Made by a program: the position numbers and the translations under genes. From the NCBI GenBank assembly GCA_002399405.1, contig DHDP01000018.1, forward strand, positions 620,269 to 684,268: a stretch of DNA of 64,000 bases, read 5' to 3'. This stretch comes from Treponema sp. UBA4873 (GTDB taxonomy: Bacteria > Spirochaetota > Spirochaetia > Treponematales > Treponemataceae). The stretch's first letter is position 1. The number at the start of each line of letters is the position of its first letter. Below, piece after piece: positions 43,944-53,087 of this stretch. The notes below the pieces were generated by a model. It had not been told where the DNA came from. It saw nothing but the letters and a program-made list of their open reading frames with translations, and made no database searches.

Positions 43944-45538
43944 TGAAAATGAGTAAAAAAAGCATTATAGCTATTGTCGTTGTGGCTGTTCTCGTGCTGG
44001 CATCGGCCGGTGCGTTCTTAATTTGGAAAGCGCAGCCGAAGGGCATTGTCGTTGCGGTGTCGACACTTCCCGACTCGCTGAATCCCGTTTTGGATCAGAA
44101 TACTTCCGGTCTGAACGCCGACGAGCTTGTGTTCGACGGTCTCACCAACTTCGAAGTCGATGAAACAAGCGGCAAGCTCTACACCGAACTTGCTCTCGCG
44201 GAGAGCATCGAACAGGATCCCGTAAACAAGAAGACATACACGGCGCTTCTGCGCGGCGTGAGCTGGCACGACGGTACTCCCGTCACCGCGGACGACGTCG
44301 CATATTCGTTTGCCGCGTACACGGACAAGGAAAATAACTCGCCCAAACGCGATTACCTTATGTCGTTTATCGAAAGCGTCACCGCAATTGACGAGAAGAC
44401 CGTCCGGATCGAGTTCGTAAACCCGTTGCCCGAGTTCCGCGCCTATCCGGTGCTTACGTTCAAAATCATTCCCTCTAAGTACAACGGACAGGAAATGCAG
44501 GTGAACATGCGTGCAGGGGAGAACGAGCGCAAGTTCGCCACGGCTCCTGTCGGCACCGGCCCGTTCAAGCTCTCCGGCTGGGAAATCGGCAAGTGGGTTA
44601 CGTTCGAAGCCAACGGCAGTTATTTTAAGGACCGGCCGCAGGCGGACACGCTCGTAATCAAGAAGGTGATAGATCCGATCATCCGTATGAACGAAATGCG
44701 CAAGGGACGCGTAAATCTGATTCTTGAGACGAACCCGATGGACCGCGCCGCCGTCGCAAAGATTTCCAACGTCGACATCAACTCGTATATGCCCTATGCA
44801 TTTTATGAAGTGGCTATCAACACAAAACTCTTCCCGAACGCCGAAGGACGCCGGGCGATGGCGATGGCTCTTAATAAACCTGCGCTCATTCCGACGATCA
44901 CCGATCAGGATTCAGGCGTCATTCTGAACAACGGTCCGTTCCCGTCCAATCTTTTCTCGGCGAATATTCCCGAGTATGTGGACGAGCCGATGCCGAACCT
45001 TCTGCCTTATGATCTTGAAAAGGCAAAAAGTTTTGCCTCTTCGGGCGGCGTCTCCGGTCAGAACGCGATTCTCCTTTATCCTGACTCCATGGGTGAATTC
45101 GGCGAAAAAATGGCCGACGGCATCGTGAAGCAGCTCGCTGCGATCGGTTTGAACGTCGAGGCGAAACGCACCGGCGACCAGGTTTTCAAGCGTATGGTCT
45201 ATACTGAAAAATCGTACGAGCTCGCGCTCATGTACTGCGAGGGTTTCGACAATCTTTACTCGAGCATCGGCGACTGGTACCGCTCCAAGGGCACTCAGAA
45301 TATCACCGGACTTGCCGACAGCAAATTGAATTCGCTGTTCGACTCATGGGATAAGGAAGTCGTCACCGCAAAATGGGTCGACCTTACGCTCAAAATCGAT
45401 CAGAGGATTTGCGAACTTTCGCCCGCGCTGTACCTGTGTTCCCTGGAAAAGGACGTGTACTCGCGCGGTCTGGAGAATGTCGCCATTGCAACCGACAATC
45501 CGTTCCTTTCTGTAGAAAACTGGAAATTTAAGGATTAA
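43943..45538 (+). CDS. Peptide/nickel ABC transporter substrate-binding protein (family 5)
   Basis: SBP family 5 (OppA/DppA-like): LPDSLNPVLDQNTSG, LRGVSWHDGTPVTADDVAYSF and VGTGPFKLSGWEIGKW are the family blocks. The N-terminus is an uncleaved-looking membrane helix (IIAIVVVAVLVLASAGAFLIW) with no lipobox Cys, so it is anchored differently from most. 531 residues. Starts at the stop of the lipoprotein gene and leads a permease-permease-ATPase set. Confidence 0.9.
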   Translation: MKMSKKSIIAIVVVAVLVLASAGAFLIWKAQPKGIVVAVSTLPDSLNPVLDQNTSGLNADELVFDGLTNFEVDETSGKLYTELALAESIEQDPVNKKTYTALLRGVSWHDGTPVTADDVAYSFAAYTDKENNSPKRDYLMSFIESVTAIDEKTVRIEFVNPLPEFRAYPVLTFKIIPSKYNGQEMQVNMRAGENERKFATAPVGTGPFKLSGWEIGKWVTFEANGSYFKDRPQADTLVIKKVIDPIIRMNEMRKGRVNLILETNPMDRAAVAKISNVDINSYMPYAFYEVAINTKLFPNAEGRRAMAMALNKPALIPTITDQDSGVILNNGPFPSNLFSANIPEYVDEPMPNLLPYDLEKAKSFASSGGVSGQNAILLYPDSMGEFGEKMADGIVKQLAAIGLNVEAKRTGDQVFKRMVYTEKSYELALMYCEGFDNLYSSIGDWYRSKGTQNITGLADSKLNSLFDSWDKEVVTAKWVDLTLKIDQRICELSPALYLCSLEKDVYSRGLENVAIATDNPFLSVENWKFKD

Positions 45539-45555
45539 TTAAAGGAGTACTTCTC

Positions 45556-46440
45556 ATGCGTTTCCTGCGCTTTTTGGTCCGGGAATTTCTCGTTCACGGC
45601 ATCGTATTTGCCGTGGCGGGAACTGTCATACTTTCCGGATTTTATCTCCTTTCGATCGGTGCGCCGGTCGAAAGCTATGCCGAGACGGCCCGGTCTTTCT
45701 TCCTGCTGATTTCCGGTTCGGAAGATTTTTCTACCGCTCATCCGGGCTTCAGCTCCGGTCAGATTATTGCTTCGGGCGCTGCCGTCACGCTGCCGCTTGC
45801 CCTGCTGTCGCTTATTATCCTTACCCTCATTGCCCTCGCGGGATCGGCTTATGCCGTGACCGGCCGGTATTTGGCGGGACATCACGGACACACGGGACCG
45901 GAGCGCCTCGACGGAATATTAAGTCTGCTTACCTCCGTTCTTGCCGCGGTGCCGTTGTTCGTCGGCTTTTGGGTTCTGGCGAGCGCATTCGGCAGCGATG
46001 CTCCGTTTCTGATTATCGCCCTGATTACCGTTGTGCTGGGAGGGCTTTCCTGGGACGCCACTAACTTTCTCAAAACCGACATGCTCAGTCAGGTAGAGAC
46101 GACCCACGCGGTTGTGTTCTCAACGCTGGGACACGGTTTAGGCCGTTTCTTCCCGCTGCCGGGAACCTATTCCGGATATCTTTTCTCCTCGAGTCTGCCG
46201 CGGTTTATTCCGTATCTCGCGGGCAAGGTACCGGCCATCATCGGTTCGGTAACAATCGCGGAGATTGTATTCTCATTCCCCGGCCTCGGCAGTACGCTGC
46301 TCGACGCGCTGCTCGCGACGAACACCGACCTGCTCGTAGCTTCCGTTTTTATTCTTTTGTGCGTAAATGCAGTAGTGGCTTTTCTTGTAAAAACCATTCT
46401 GTTCCTGATTTATCCGAGGTGGTATGAAAAAGCTATCTAA
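45556..46440 (+). CDS. Peptide ABC transporter permease (OppB/DppB type)
   Basis: AGGAG precedes the ATG. Hydrophobic throughout with about six membrane segments; the EAA-type loop is near residues 195-240 (TLGHGLGRFFPLPGTYS, KVPAIIGSVTIAEIVFSFPG). 294 residues. Overlaps the next permease gene by 17 bases. Confidence 0.85.
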   Translation: MRFLRFLVREFLVHGIVFAVAGTVILSGFYLLSIGAPVESYAETARSFFLLISGSEDFSTAHPGFSSGQIIASGAAVTLPLALLSLIILTLIALAGSAYAVTGRYLAGHHGHTGPERLDGILSLLTSVLAAVPLFVGFWVLASAFGSDAPFLIIALITVVLGGLSWDATNFLKTDMLSQVETTHAVVFSTLGHGLGRFFPLPGTYSGYLFSSSLPRFIPYLAGKVPAIIGSVTIAEIVFSFPGLGSTLLDALLATNTDLLVASVFILLCVNAVVAFLVKTILFLIYPRWYEKAI

Positions 46441-47230
46441 TATCCTCAGAATTGTCTTCGTCGTCCTTTTGGCACTGCCGCTTGTACTTGCGTGGCTGCC
46501 GTCCGGGGGTTTCGAAAGCCTTGCGCCCGCCAGTCTCGTCGAGTCAGGCTATCTCAATTCTCTTTTCCTGTCGTTCCGCGAACTTTCGATCACCCTTGCG
46601 GCGACTATGCTGTTCGCGATGATCATCAGCGTCGTGCTCGGCTACGTGAGCGTCCTGTCGATGCGGGCAGGGCGGGGATTCGCGAATATCCTCAACGCCG
46701 TCGAGTCAATCCCTGCAATCCTTGTGGCCCTGTTCTGCTACGCGCCGGTGTCAGGCTATCTGGCCCGCCATTCAAGCGCAGCTTCGACGACGATGTCTCT
46801 TATCGTGTTCGTGCTGGCGGCGACTGCGACTACGCTGCCCGAGGCAGTGCGGAGTATATCTATTCCGCTGTCCGACCTCTATAACCGCAAATACAGTCTG
46901 TCGTTCCGCTCGTACGGTTTCACCAAACAGCGGATCCTCGCCGTTTTGATGAACACCGTCATGATGCGCAACACGCTCAAGCGCGTTGCGGCAGGCATTC
47001 TGCTCAAAACGCTCGTGCTGGACTGCTCGTTCGGATTCATCATTCAGCTCGGTTTCGGCAGCTACGGTACGCCCGCTCACTTAAGTCCGGGAGCGCTGAT
47101 TGCCGCTCACCGCGACGCGTTGTTCGACGGCGGCACTCCCGTTCTCTTCTGGCTGCCGTCTGTCCTGCTTATAGCCATTAGTGTCGCTTTCCTGCTTATG
47201 TTGAACGACATTAAGGAGGATAATGAATGA
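46424..47230 (+). CDS. Peptide ABC transporter permease (OppC/DppC type)
   Basis: Inner-membrane permease, 268 residues, with conserved AILVALFCYAPVSGYLARH and the ATPase-coupling region SYGFTKQRILAVLMNTVMMR. Starts inside the preceding permease gene and overlaps the ATPase gene by 4 bases (ATGA), so the operon is tightly coupled. Confidence 0.84.
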   Translation: MKKLSNILRIVFVVLLALPLVLAWLPSGGFESLAPASLVESGYLNSLFLSFRELSITLAATMLFAMIISVVLGYVSVLSMRAGRGFANILNAVESIPAILVALFCYAPVSGYLARHSSAASTTMSLIVFVLAATATTLPEAVRSISIPLSDLYNRKYSLSFRSYGFTKQRILAVLMNTVMMRNTLKRVAAGILLKTLVLDCSFGFIIQLGFGSYGTPAHLSPGALIAAHRDALFDGGTPVLFWLPSVLLIAISVAFLLMLNDIKEDNE

Positions 47231-48684
47231 CACCCATATCGCTTCGTAATTTTTCAATACATCTCGGCGAGCGCATGACGCTCAGGGACTGCAATTTTTC
47301 AGTAGAGGAGGGGTCGTCGACCGTCATCATGGGACCGACCGGTACCGGTAAGTCGGTGTTTCTGAAATCGATTGCCGGCATACTGTCTACGCAGGTCTTT
47401 ACGTTTGAAGGTGAGATGAACGTAAACGGCTTCCCCGCTTATGCTGACGGCCGCAAGCTCGATTTCGACGCTTGGTCGCAGATTGCACAGTCAGGTCTTG
47501 TGTTCGTGCCGGCGGAAACCGCTCAGGTCATGAATCCGGCTCTTACCCTCGACCAGAATCTCGCCCTGCTTGCACCGGGATGCAAACCGGTCATCGAACA
47601 GCGGCTTAAGGAATACTTTGCACTCGATTTCGACGCCTTCGCCCGGCTCTATCCGGACGAGGTTTCCGGCGGCGAGATGCAGCGTATTACTCTGATGATT
47701 CTTCTGTCGCGCAAAGGCAACTTAATTCTTCTGGACGAACCGACGGTCAATCTCGACCGCAATCTCCGCAGGCACTTTGTAGAATTCCTCAACAAGGAAA
47801 TTCTCTCGTCCGAAGACAAGACGTTCCTCATGGTCAGCCACGACCTCGACTTTATCAAAAAGCTTACCCTCGATCAGGCATTTATGCTTAAGGACGGCGA
47901 CATCGAACGCCTGGAAAAACTTCCCGAAATGGAAGGGTATGAAAAACCGGAAGCAAAGAAAGGTTCAACAGGAACTGCTATCGAACTGCACGATGTGGCA
48001 CAAACCTATTTCAAACGCGGTATTTTCGGTGAGCGCACCTTTACCGCATTCAAAGGCCTGAACCTTGTCTTCGAGCGGTCGACGATTTACGGCATCACCG
48101 GTCCGTCCGGCTGCGGAAAATCGAGCATGATTAAAGCCATCCTGCGTTTGATGGACGGAACGAAAGGCCGCATCCTCATGGAGGGATCCGATCTCGTCGC
48201 CCTCAAGCCCGGCGAATCGGGCCGCGATCCTAAAGCCTTCAAGCCGTTCCGCCGCCGTATGACAGTCGTACAGCAGGATTCGCGCTTTTCATTCTTCCCC
48301 GATCTCTGCATCCGTGACTCGTTCATGCAGATTGCAGCCGCAGGTTCAGGCGGAACGGTTGAGGAACTTGCTGCGAACCTCGAGAAAGTCGGACTCACGA
48401 GCGCGCATCTGGACGCGTATCCGCAGTCGCTGTCGTCGGGCGAAATGAAGCGCATGGACATTGCCCGCGCGCTTACCGCCAAACCGGACATCCTGCTCCT
48501 TGACGAACCGTTTGCCCACATCGACTTCGAAACACGCCTGCAGGTGATGAAGGTAATTTCAGAATATCTCGCCGAACACGCCACGATTCTGGTGGTCGTT
48601 ACGCACGAGGATTTCGATCTCCGTTACTTCGTAGAAAAAAGCTACGATTTCCCCGAGCTGGTCGGTCAGTTTGCGGGAGAATGA
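47227..48684 (+). CDS. Fused peptide ABC transporter ATPase (OppD-OppF in one chain)
   Basis: 485 residues with two complete ABC domains. First: Walker A GPTGTGKSVF, signature VSGGEMQRITL, Walker B LILLDEPTVNLD. Second, after about residue 255: Walker A GPSGCGKSSM, signature LSSGEMKRMDIA, Walker B ILLLDEPFAHID. Two ATPases in one chain complete the importer. The substrates may be nutrient peptides; a peptide signal is also conceivable given the other loci. Confidence 0.92.
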   Translation: MTPISLRNFSIHLGERMTLRDCNFSVEEGSSTVIMGPTGTGKSVFLKSIAGILSTQVFTFEGEMNVNGFPAYADGRKLDFDAWSQIAQSGLVFVPAETAQVMNPALTLDQNLALLAPGCKPVIEQRLKEYFALDFDAFARLYPDEVSGGEMQRITLMILLSRKGNLILLDEPTVNLDRNLRRHFVEFLNKEILSSEDKTFLMVSHDLDFIKKLTLDQAFMLKDGDIERLEKLPEMEGYEKPEAKKGSTGTAIELHDVAQTYFKRGIFGERTFTAFKGLNLVFERSTIYGITGPSGCGKSSMIKAILRLMDGTKGRILMEGSDLVALKPGESGRDPKAFKPFRRRMTVVQQDSRFSFFPDLCIRDSFMQIAAAGSGGTVEELAANLEKVGLTSAHLDAYPQSLSSGEMKRMDIARALTAKPDILLLDEPFAHIDFETRLQVMKVISEYLAEHATILVVVTHEDFDLRYFVEKSYDFPELVGQFAGE

Positions 48685-48709
48685 AAAAGCCGCCGTCGCG
48701 GCATGAAAC

Positions 48710-48754
48710 AGAGGGCTGCTCCGCGGGCTATTCCGGGGGCGGCCCTCTTGTTTT
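48710..48754 (+). terminator. Terminator after the peptide importer operon
   Basis: AGAGGGC and GCCCTCT form the base of a GC-rich stem, followed by TTGTTTTAT. A small extra hairpin (GCCGC/GCGGC, 48689-48702) precedes it. Confidence 0.7.
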
Positions 48755-48801
48755 ATAAGAGGTGTTCCGGTACTAATTATAAGCAGAGAAGGAATGTATC
48801 T

Positions 48802-49599
48802 ATGCAGCTTGAATACTATCATGTTGATTCGTTTACGACGGAACAGTTTAAGGGAAATCCCGCGGGTGTCTGTCTGCTCAAAGAGGATTTGCCTGATGCG
48901 GTTCTGCTGGGAATCTCGCGGGAAAACGGACTGGCGGAAACGGCGTTTTTAAAAAAAAGCGGAAATAACTACGGAATCAGATGGTTTACGCCGGACATAG
49001 AGATGGACCTGTGCGGACATGCGACACTCGCTTCCGCGTATGTCATTAAAAAATTTTTTGAACCAGAAAGCACCCGTGTTCTCTTCACATCCGCCTCAGG
49101 GGAACTTGCCGTAACGTTTGACGGGCAGCTCCTGCGCATGGATTTTCCCGGGAGGATGCCTGTTCCCGCAGGACTGCCGGAGGAGATTTTCGGATCGCTC
49201 AGTATAAAACCAGCCTCAGTTTACAAATCCAGAGATTATGTGCTGCTTTACGAGTCTGAAGACGATGTGCGGAATCTGACTGTCGACAGAATCATGTTCG
49301 ACAAAGTGAATCTCGGTCCGGGCGGCGTGTGCGTGACAGCGGAAGGCCGGTCGTTCGATTTTGTCTCACGGTTCTTTACACCGCAGTCGACAATTCTCGA
49401 AGATCCGGTAACAGGCTCGGCACATTGTTCGCTGATTCCGTTCTGGAGCGAACGGTTCGGGAAGCGGAAAATGACGGCTCAGCAGCTGTCTGAGCGGAGC
49501 GGTATTTTATATTGTGAGAACGGGCAGAACGAGCGGGTAGTCATCGCCGGAAATGCGCGTTTATACAGCAGAGGCGTGCTCGAGATTGACATGCAGTAA
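48802..49599 (+). CDS. PhzF family isomerase/epimerase-like protein
   Basis: PhzF/DAP-epimerase fold: YYHVDSFTTEQFKGNPAGVC, GLAETAFLKKS with the catalytic Glu, WFTPDIEMDLCGHATLA, and DPVTGSAHCSLIPFW. 265 residues, normal for the family. ATG 48802 follows AAGGA. Substrate unknown; most PhzF relatives are uncharacterised isomerases. It is the last gene of ordinary base composition before the AT-rich island. Confidence 0.88.
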   Translation: MQLEYYHVDSFTTEQFKGNPAGVCLLKEDLPDAVLLGISRENGLAETAFLKKSGNNYGIRWFTPDIEMDLCGHATLASAYVIKKFFEPESTRVLFTSASGELAVTFDGQLLRMDFPGRMPVPAGLPEEIFGSLSIKPASVYKSRDYVLLYESEDDVRNLTVDRIMFDKVNLGPGGVCVTAEGRSFDFVSRFFTPQSTILEDPVTGSAHCSLIPFWSERFGKRKMTAQQLSERSGILYCENGQNERVVIAGNARLYSRGVLEIDMQ

Positions 49600-49689
49600 A
49601 TGTACGGTAAATATAGAAAAGTAGTCCGCCTTTCGGCGGCAAGGTCGAAAAAATGAACTATAATCCTACAGAAGAAGAAATAAATTTTG

Positions 49690-50676
49690 TCACTACTGTC
49701 AAAGATAAAATAGGTACTATTTAAAGTCCGATTTCCGTGATATATTTTTATTACCATTATAAACCTATATCAGGAAGGAAAATCGGACATGAACAAATAT
49801 AACACATTATTCGGACAACTGCTATCATTCATACCGAGACCTGAATTTGAAAGGCTCCGCAGAAACTGTGAGTCAGACAAATACTGCAAAGAATTCAACG
49901 CATGGAATGAGCTTGCCGTGATGATTTTTGCTCAGATAACTGATCAGAACGGGCTGCGCAGCACAGCGAACGCATTGAACAGCCAGCACAGTTCGTTTTA
50001 CCATCTTGGGATCAGGAAAAACATAAGCAAATGACTGAAGACTGGCGACATTGTTACATTCGACAAAGGCTGCAATAATTACAGGCAGTTTGCCGAATTC
50101 TGCGAACAAGGTATCTATTTCGTTACAAGACTTAAAGATAATGCAGATTACAAGGTAGTTAAGAGACGTAAGACATACAGCAGAGACATAACATCGGACC
50201 AGATAATCAGATTCACCGGACTTGTTTCAGAAAAGAAATGTCCCTGCGAACTTAGAAGAATACGCCCGGTCGATAAAAAAACGGGAAAGAGTGTCGTGCT
50301 TCTCACAAACATGCGCAGCTGCAGTGCGGTAAAGATATCTTCGATCTACAGGAAGCGCTGGCAGATCGAACTGTTCTTCAAGACGCTAAAGCAGAATTTG
50401 AAAATAAAGCATTTCTACGGAACATCTGAAAATGCTGTAAAGACTCAGATATGGATTGCTATGATCGTATATCTGCTCTTCATGATGCTTCGCCGTTTCA
50501 GCGGCCGCGCGTTTAAGTTTTTTACGCATTTCATTTCTGAACTGTCTGTTGTGTTGTTTCAGCATTGCGATCTGATGCGATGGCTTTCCGGTGCCCCTCC
50601 GGATCTCGTTTCGAATGAAATCAGTGGTTCTGTTCAAATGGAGTTAGGTTTATGAAATTATCTTGGACAGTAGTGA
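49690..50676 (+). mobile_element. Defective IS4-family insertion sequence
   Basis: Terminal inverted repeats TCACTACTGTCAAAGATA (49690-49707) and, inverted, TCACTACTGTCCAAGATA (50659-50676) differ at one position. The 987-base element carries a transposase gene with a large internal deletion. It has landed in, or next to, a retropepsin-like lipoprotein gene whose 5' part is missing. I saw no certain target-site duplication. Confidence 0.85.
49789..50655 (+). pseudogene. IS4-family transposase, internally deleted
   Basis: One continuous frame of 289 codons broken by an in-frame TGA at 50032. The N-terminal 81 residues (FGQLLSFIPRPEFERL, WNELAVMIFAQ) and the C-terminal part (IVTFDKGCNNYRQF with the second Asp; YRKRWQIELFFKTLK with the Glu) are typical. 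The middle, including the first catalytic Asp, is absent: the text jumps from GIRKNISK to KTGDIVTFDKG. The element cannot move by itself. Confidence 0.85.
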
Positions 50677-51467
50677 TAAGAAATATAGTTTTATTATTGA
50701 TTCAGGATCATCGGTGAATTGCATTTATAGGCATGGAATAGAAAAAGCATATGGCAGTATGAGTGAGTTTGATAAAGCTATGATGCAGGTGTTCATAAAT
50801 GAAAATAAAAATACGAAATATAGATCAGAATGTGAAATAAAAAAGGACTTGCATACATATTATAAAAATGGAGGGATTACAATAAACATGGCGTTACCTG
50901 ATACAGATGGTCTGAATGAAAATAAAATTTCATTTATCGCTAGCCCTTATGAAAAGGAGTCTGTAGATGGGATTTTAGGACTTCCTTTTTTTCAAAGATA
51001 TAGTACAGTTGTTTTTGATTATACTAATCGGCTGATAAAATTTACAGATGAGCTAATTTCTACTGGTTACATACCTATGCGATTATATTTTAATAGTTTG
51101 TTAATAATTGATTTTCATGCAGATTCGTTTATCGAGTCTGGGATAATAGATACAGGTAATAATACATTTGTTATAAGAAAAGAGTTTGGAAAGGGTACTC
51201 CGCTGTTATCTGATGATGAGATGATTGAGTATTTAAAGAAAGACATACCACAAAAAAAGGACTTACAAAATTGAAAAAGTGAAACGGATTCAAATCGGAG
51301 AAAATGTCTATTCAGATGTTAATGCTATTTATGGAGATAATATTTTTGCACATACAAATGAAAAAGCCAGGCAGATGTTTAATGTGTGCAATTCACTGGG
51401 ATATACGTTCTGGAAAAATCATGTTATACAACTTGATTTCAAAAATATGGTATTCCGGATTAAATAA
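50663..51467 (+). pseudogene. Retropepsin-like lipoprotein, truncated and frameshifted
   Basis: The 5' part (signal peptide) is lost at the IS end; the frame opens at DKKYSFIIDSGSSVN, the first aspartyl motif (DSG for DTG). The core DGILGLPFF and the second motif GIIDTGNN are kept. At about 51252, in a run of seven A, the frame shifts; the continuation (IQIGENVYSDVNAIYGD up to WKNHVIQLDFKNMVFRIK, 51467) matches the C-terminus of the paralogues. Without a signal peptide and with the shift it is almost surely not functional. Confidence 0.8.
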
Positions 51468-51627
51468 GTTTGAGTTGGATGAAGTGATGTTTCATGTGCA
51501 TAATAAACAGGTTATCAAACCATCGTTGAGGGTAAAAAAACGTGAAAGGTTGTGCAGAACTGAACACGGAGTAGCTGCGTACTAATGAAGCTGCATCTGA
51601 TCAGCAGGCTGCTACAAAATTATAGTA

Positions 51628-51646
51628 GTTTCCTGGAAAAGGAAAC
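51628..51646 (+). promoter_or_regulatory. Leader hairpin upstream of precursor peptide 1
   Basis: GTTTCC-TGGAAAA-GGAAAC, immediately followed by TGAGGAG, the ribosome binding site of the peptide at 51662. Near-identical layouts occur at 57985-58004 and, on the minus strand, a similar stem at 53374-53392. Confidence 0.5.
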
Positions 51647-51661
51647 TGAGGAGAAATGTCT

Positions 51662-51829
51662 ATGTTAGCAATGCAAAGTTATGAACAACCGAACGGATTC
51701 GCAGTTATGGATGCTGATGAATTGTATTATATTAACGCTGGAAGTAGTACTGAATATAATCCAGTGATGACTCCAACGGATCCCGTACCAACTGGTCCTG
51801 GTACAGGTTCTGGTTCAAGTACGAAATAA
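51662..51829 (+). CDS. Double-glycine-type leader precursor peptide 1
   Basis: 55 residues, too short for usual gene finders. Leader: GFAVMDADELYYINAG, then core SSTEYNPVMTPTDPVPTG and a Gly/Ser/Thr tail. It aligns with peptide 2 at 53.1 kb as GF-x4-x-DEL-(F/Y)-YIN-(A/G)-GS, 10 of 17 leader positions identical. Such leaders ending in GG/GA/AG-type sites are cut by C39 peptidase exporters, and a complete one is encoded at 58987. GAGGAG lies 8 bases before the ATG at 51662. Core rich in Pro, Thr and Ser, which could accept sugars. Biological activity unknown. Confidence 0.72.
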   Translation: MLAMQSYEQPNGFAVMDADELYYINAGSSTEYNPVMTPTDPVPTGPGTGSGSSTK

Positions 51830-51904
51830 AAGTATCAGAGTCAGGTGTATCAAATAACGATATACATATTCTGGTATTACTGTTTTATCTACTTATTCAT
51901 GGTG

Positions 51905-51945
51905 AGTAAAAATAAGGGGGAATGCGTTTATTCAGTATTCCCCCT
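51905..51945 (-). terminator. Terminator for the lipoprotein gene at 52038
   Basis: AGGGGGAAT (51915-51923) and ATTCCCCCT (51937-51945) form a 9-bp stem; read on the minus strand it is followed by TATTTTTAC. It lies 92 bases after the stop of the minus-strand gene. Confidence 0.75.
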
Positions 51946-52037
51946 GTGCTATAGTAAGTCGGTTGAAATAGGTTAGTAAATGCTTAAAAAACTACTATTT
52001 CGTATGTCCGTTTTTTCATATACCGCTGTCTTACAAT

Positions 52038-52940
52038 TCAGAATAATACTGCGATTCTGAAGGAAAAGGGTATCTGGTTGTCTCTGCTGGCTGTTTCGGT
52101 TATTCTGGGTATTTTCAGCCTACTGTTCCGGGGAAAAACAATGGCTGCCTGCAATTCATCGCATGGGATTGCAACGCTTTCTTTATAACGTACATTTCCT
52201 ATATGGATATCCTGTGCAATAGAATTATTAAGATTCTCCAACTTTGGTTTATCGTCTAGCTTTATGACTTTATTCAAATCTTTAACAAGAGGATAATTGC
52301 CGTCGCCGAATTTTTCCCGCACAGAGAATACAGAAGAACCAGTATCTATTAAACCGTACTCTTTATTTCCATCAACCGTGAATTCGATTATATATTGAAG
52401 AAAATTGCTTCTGTGTTCATGTACCATTGGAATATCATCTTCTGAAATAGGGGACGCATCAAAAATAATTTTTCTGTTTATGTAATCAAATACTACATTG
52501 TTATAAATGCTCATAAAATCTATTCCAATCAGACCGTCAACCCTGTCTGATGAAAAACCTGTTTCCTTAACAAAAAAGTCAGCAAATGAAATGTGTCTCA
52601 TTAGTCCATTAACTTCAGTATCAAGACCAAAGGCTCTTGCATTTCCCTCTTTTACTACAGACATTGACGGGTCAGGCTTTGAATAAAAACTGTTACCGGC
52701 AGCACCTGTATCGACTACGAAATGGTAATAAGATTCTCCTATCTTTATTCTTACAATAGGCCAACCTAAAGTGCTTTCGGAATGGTACATTGTGAACGGC
52801 CACTCCCTGTCACCAAGTTCAACAGCAGGAGTTTCAAACGGCTCAATCTCTGCATGTTTGTATTTTGAATTTGTTTTGCATGAAGCAAGAATTACTACTA
52901 CAAGCAAAAATGGAAAATAAATATTTATTAATTTTAGCAT
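52038..52940 (-). CDS. Retropepsin-like aspartyl protease lipoprotein with altered C-terminus
   Basis: Signal peptide with lipobox VVILASCKT. Motifs FVVDTGAAGN (first), DGLIGIDFM (core) and LIDTGSSV (second) are intact. Residues up to about 255 are nearly identical to the paralogue at 56.4 kb. After ESVAIP the two diverge: here 45 unrelated residues replace the conserved block ending WNNHIIQLDFYNDVFRIK. This suggests recombination or frameshift at the 3' end, so folding of the second lobe is doubtful. 300 residues. A perfect hairpin separates it from precursor peptide 2 upstream. Confidence 0.75.
   Translation of the reverse strand: MLKLINIYFPFLLVVVILASCKTNSKYKHAEIEPFETPAVELGDREWPFTMYHSESTLGWPIVRIKIGESYYHFVVDTGAAGNSFYSKPDPSMSVVKEGNARAFGLDTEVNGLMRHISFADFFVKETGFSSDRVDGLIGIDFMSIYNNVVFDYINRKIIFDASPISEDDIPMVHEHRSNFLQYIIEFTVDGNKEYGLIDTGSSVFSVREKFGDGNYPLVKDLNKVIKLDDKPKLENLNNSIAQDIHIGNVRYKESVAIPCDELQAAIVFPRNSRLKIPRITETASRDNQIPFSFRIAVLF
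52174..52884. repeat. Direct repeat, copy 1 (about 0.71 kb)
   Basis: Near-identical in sequence and orientation to 56503-57216; both cover most of the retropepsin-like lipoprotein genes. The 3.6 kb between them carry precursor peptide 2, the GNAT-like gene and the glycosyltransferase, so recombination between copies would delete or amplify that cassette. Confidence 0.85.
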
Positions 52941-53007
52941 TATTTTTTTTCTTCATTATTTAAATACTCATTGTAGTAAAGGTTAAATTGTTTAAATCAC
53001 TTGAATC

Positions 53008-53056
53008 GCTTACAAGGCATATAACTGGGAGTTATATGCCTTGTAAGCTTTTTTTT
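53008..53056 (+). terminator. Very strong hairpin with T run
   Basis: A perfect 19-bp stem: 53008-53026 and 53030-53048, loop GGG, followed by eight T on the plus strand. Yet both flanking genes lie on the minus strand. For minus-strand transcripts it comes between precursor peptide 2 and the lipoprotein gene, where it would act as a stabilising or separating hairpin. Confidence 0.7.
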
Positions 53057-53087
53057 AATTCATGTAGAAACTATTTGTTGGACAGCT

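Noticed and set aside
49660..49734. Short frame starting MNYNPTEEEINFV across the left IS end
   Set aside because: It does not match the N-terminus of the lipoprotein family and stops inside the IS.
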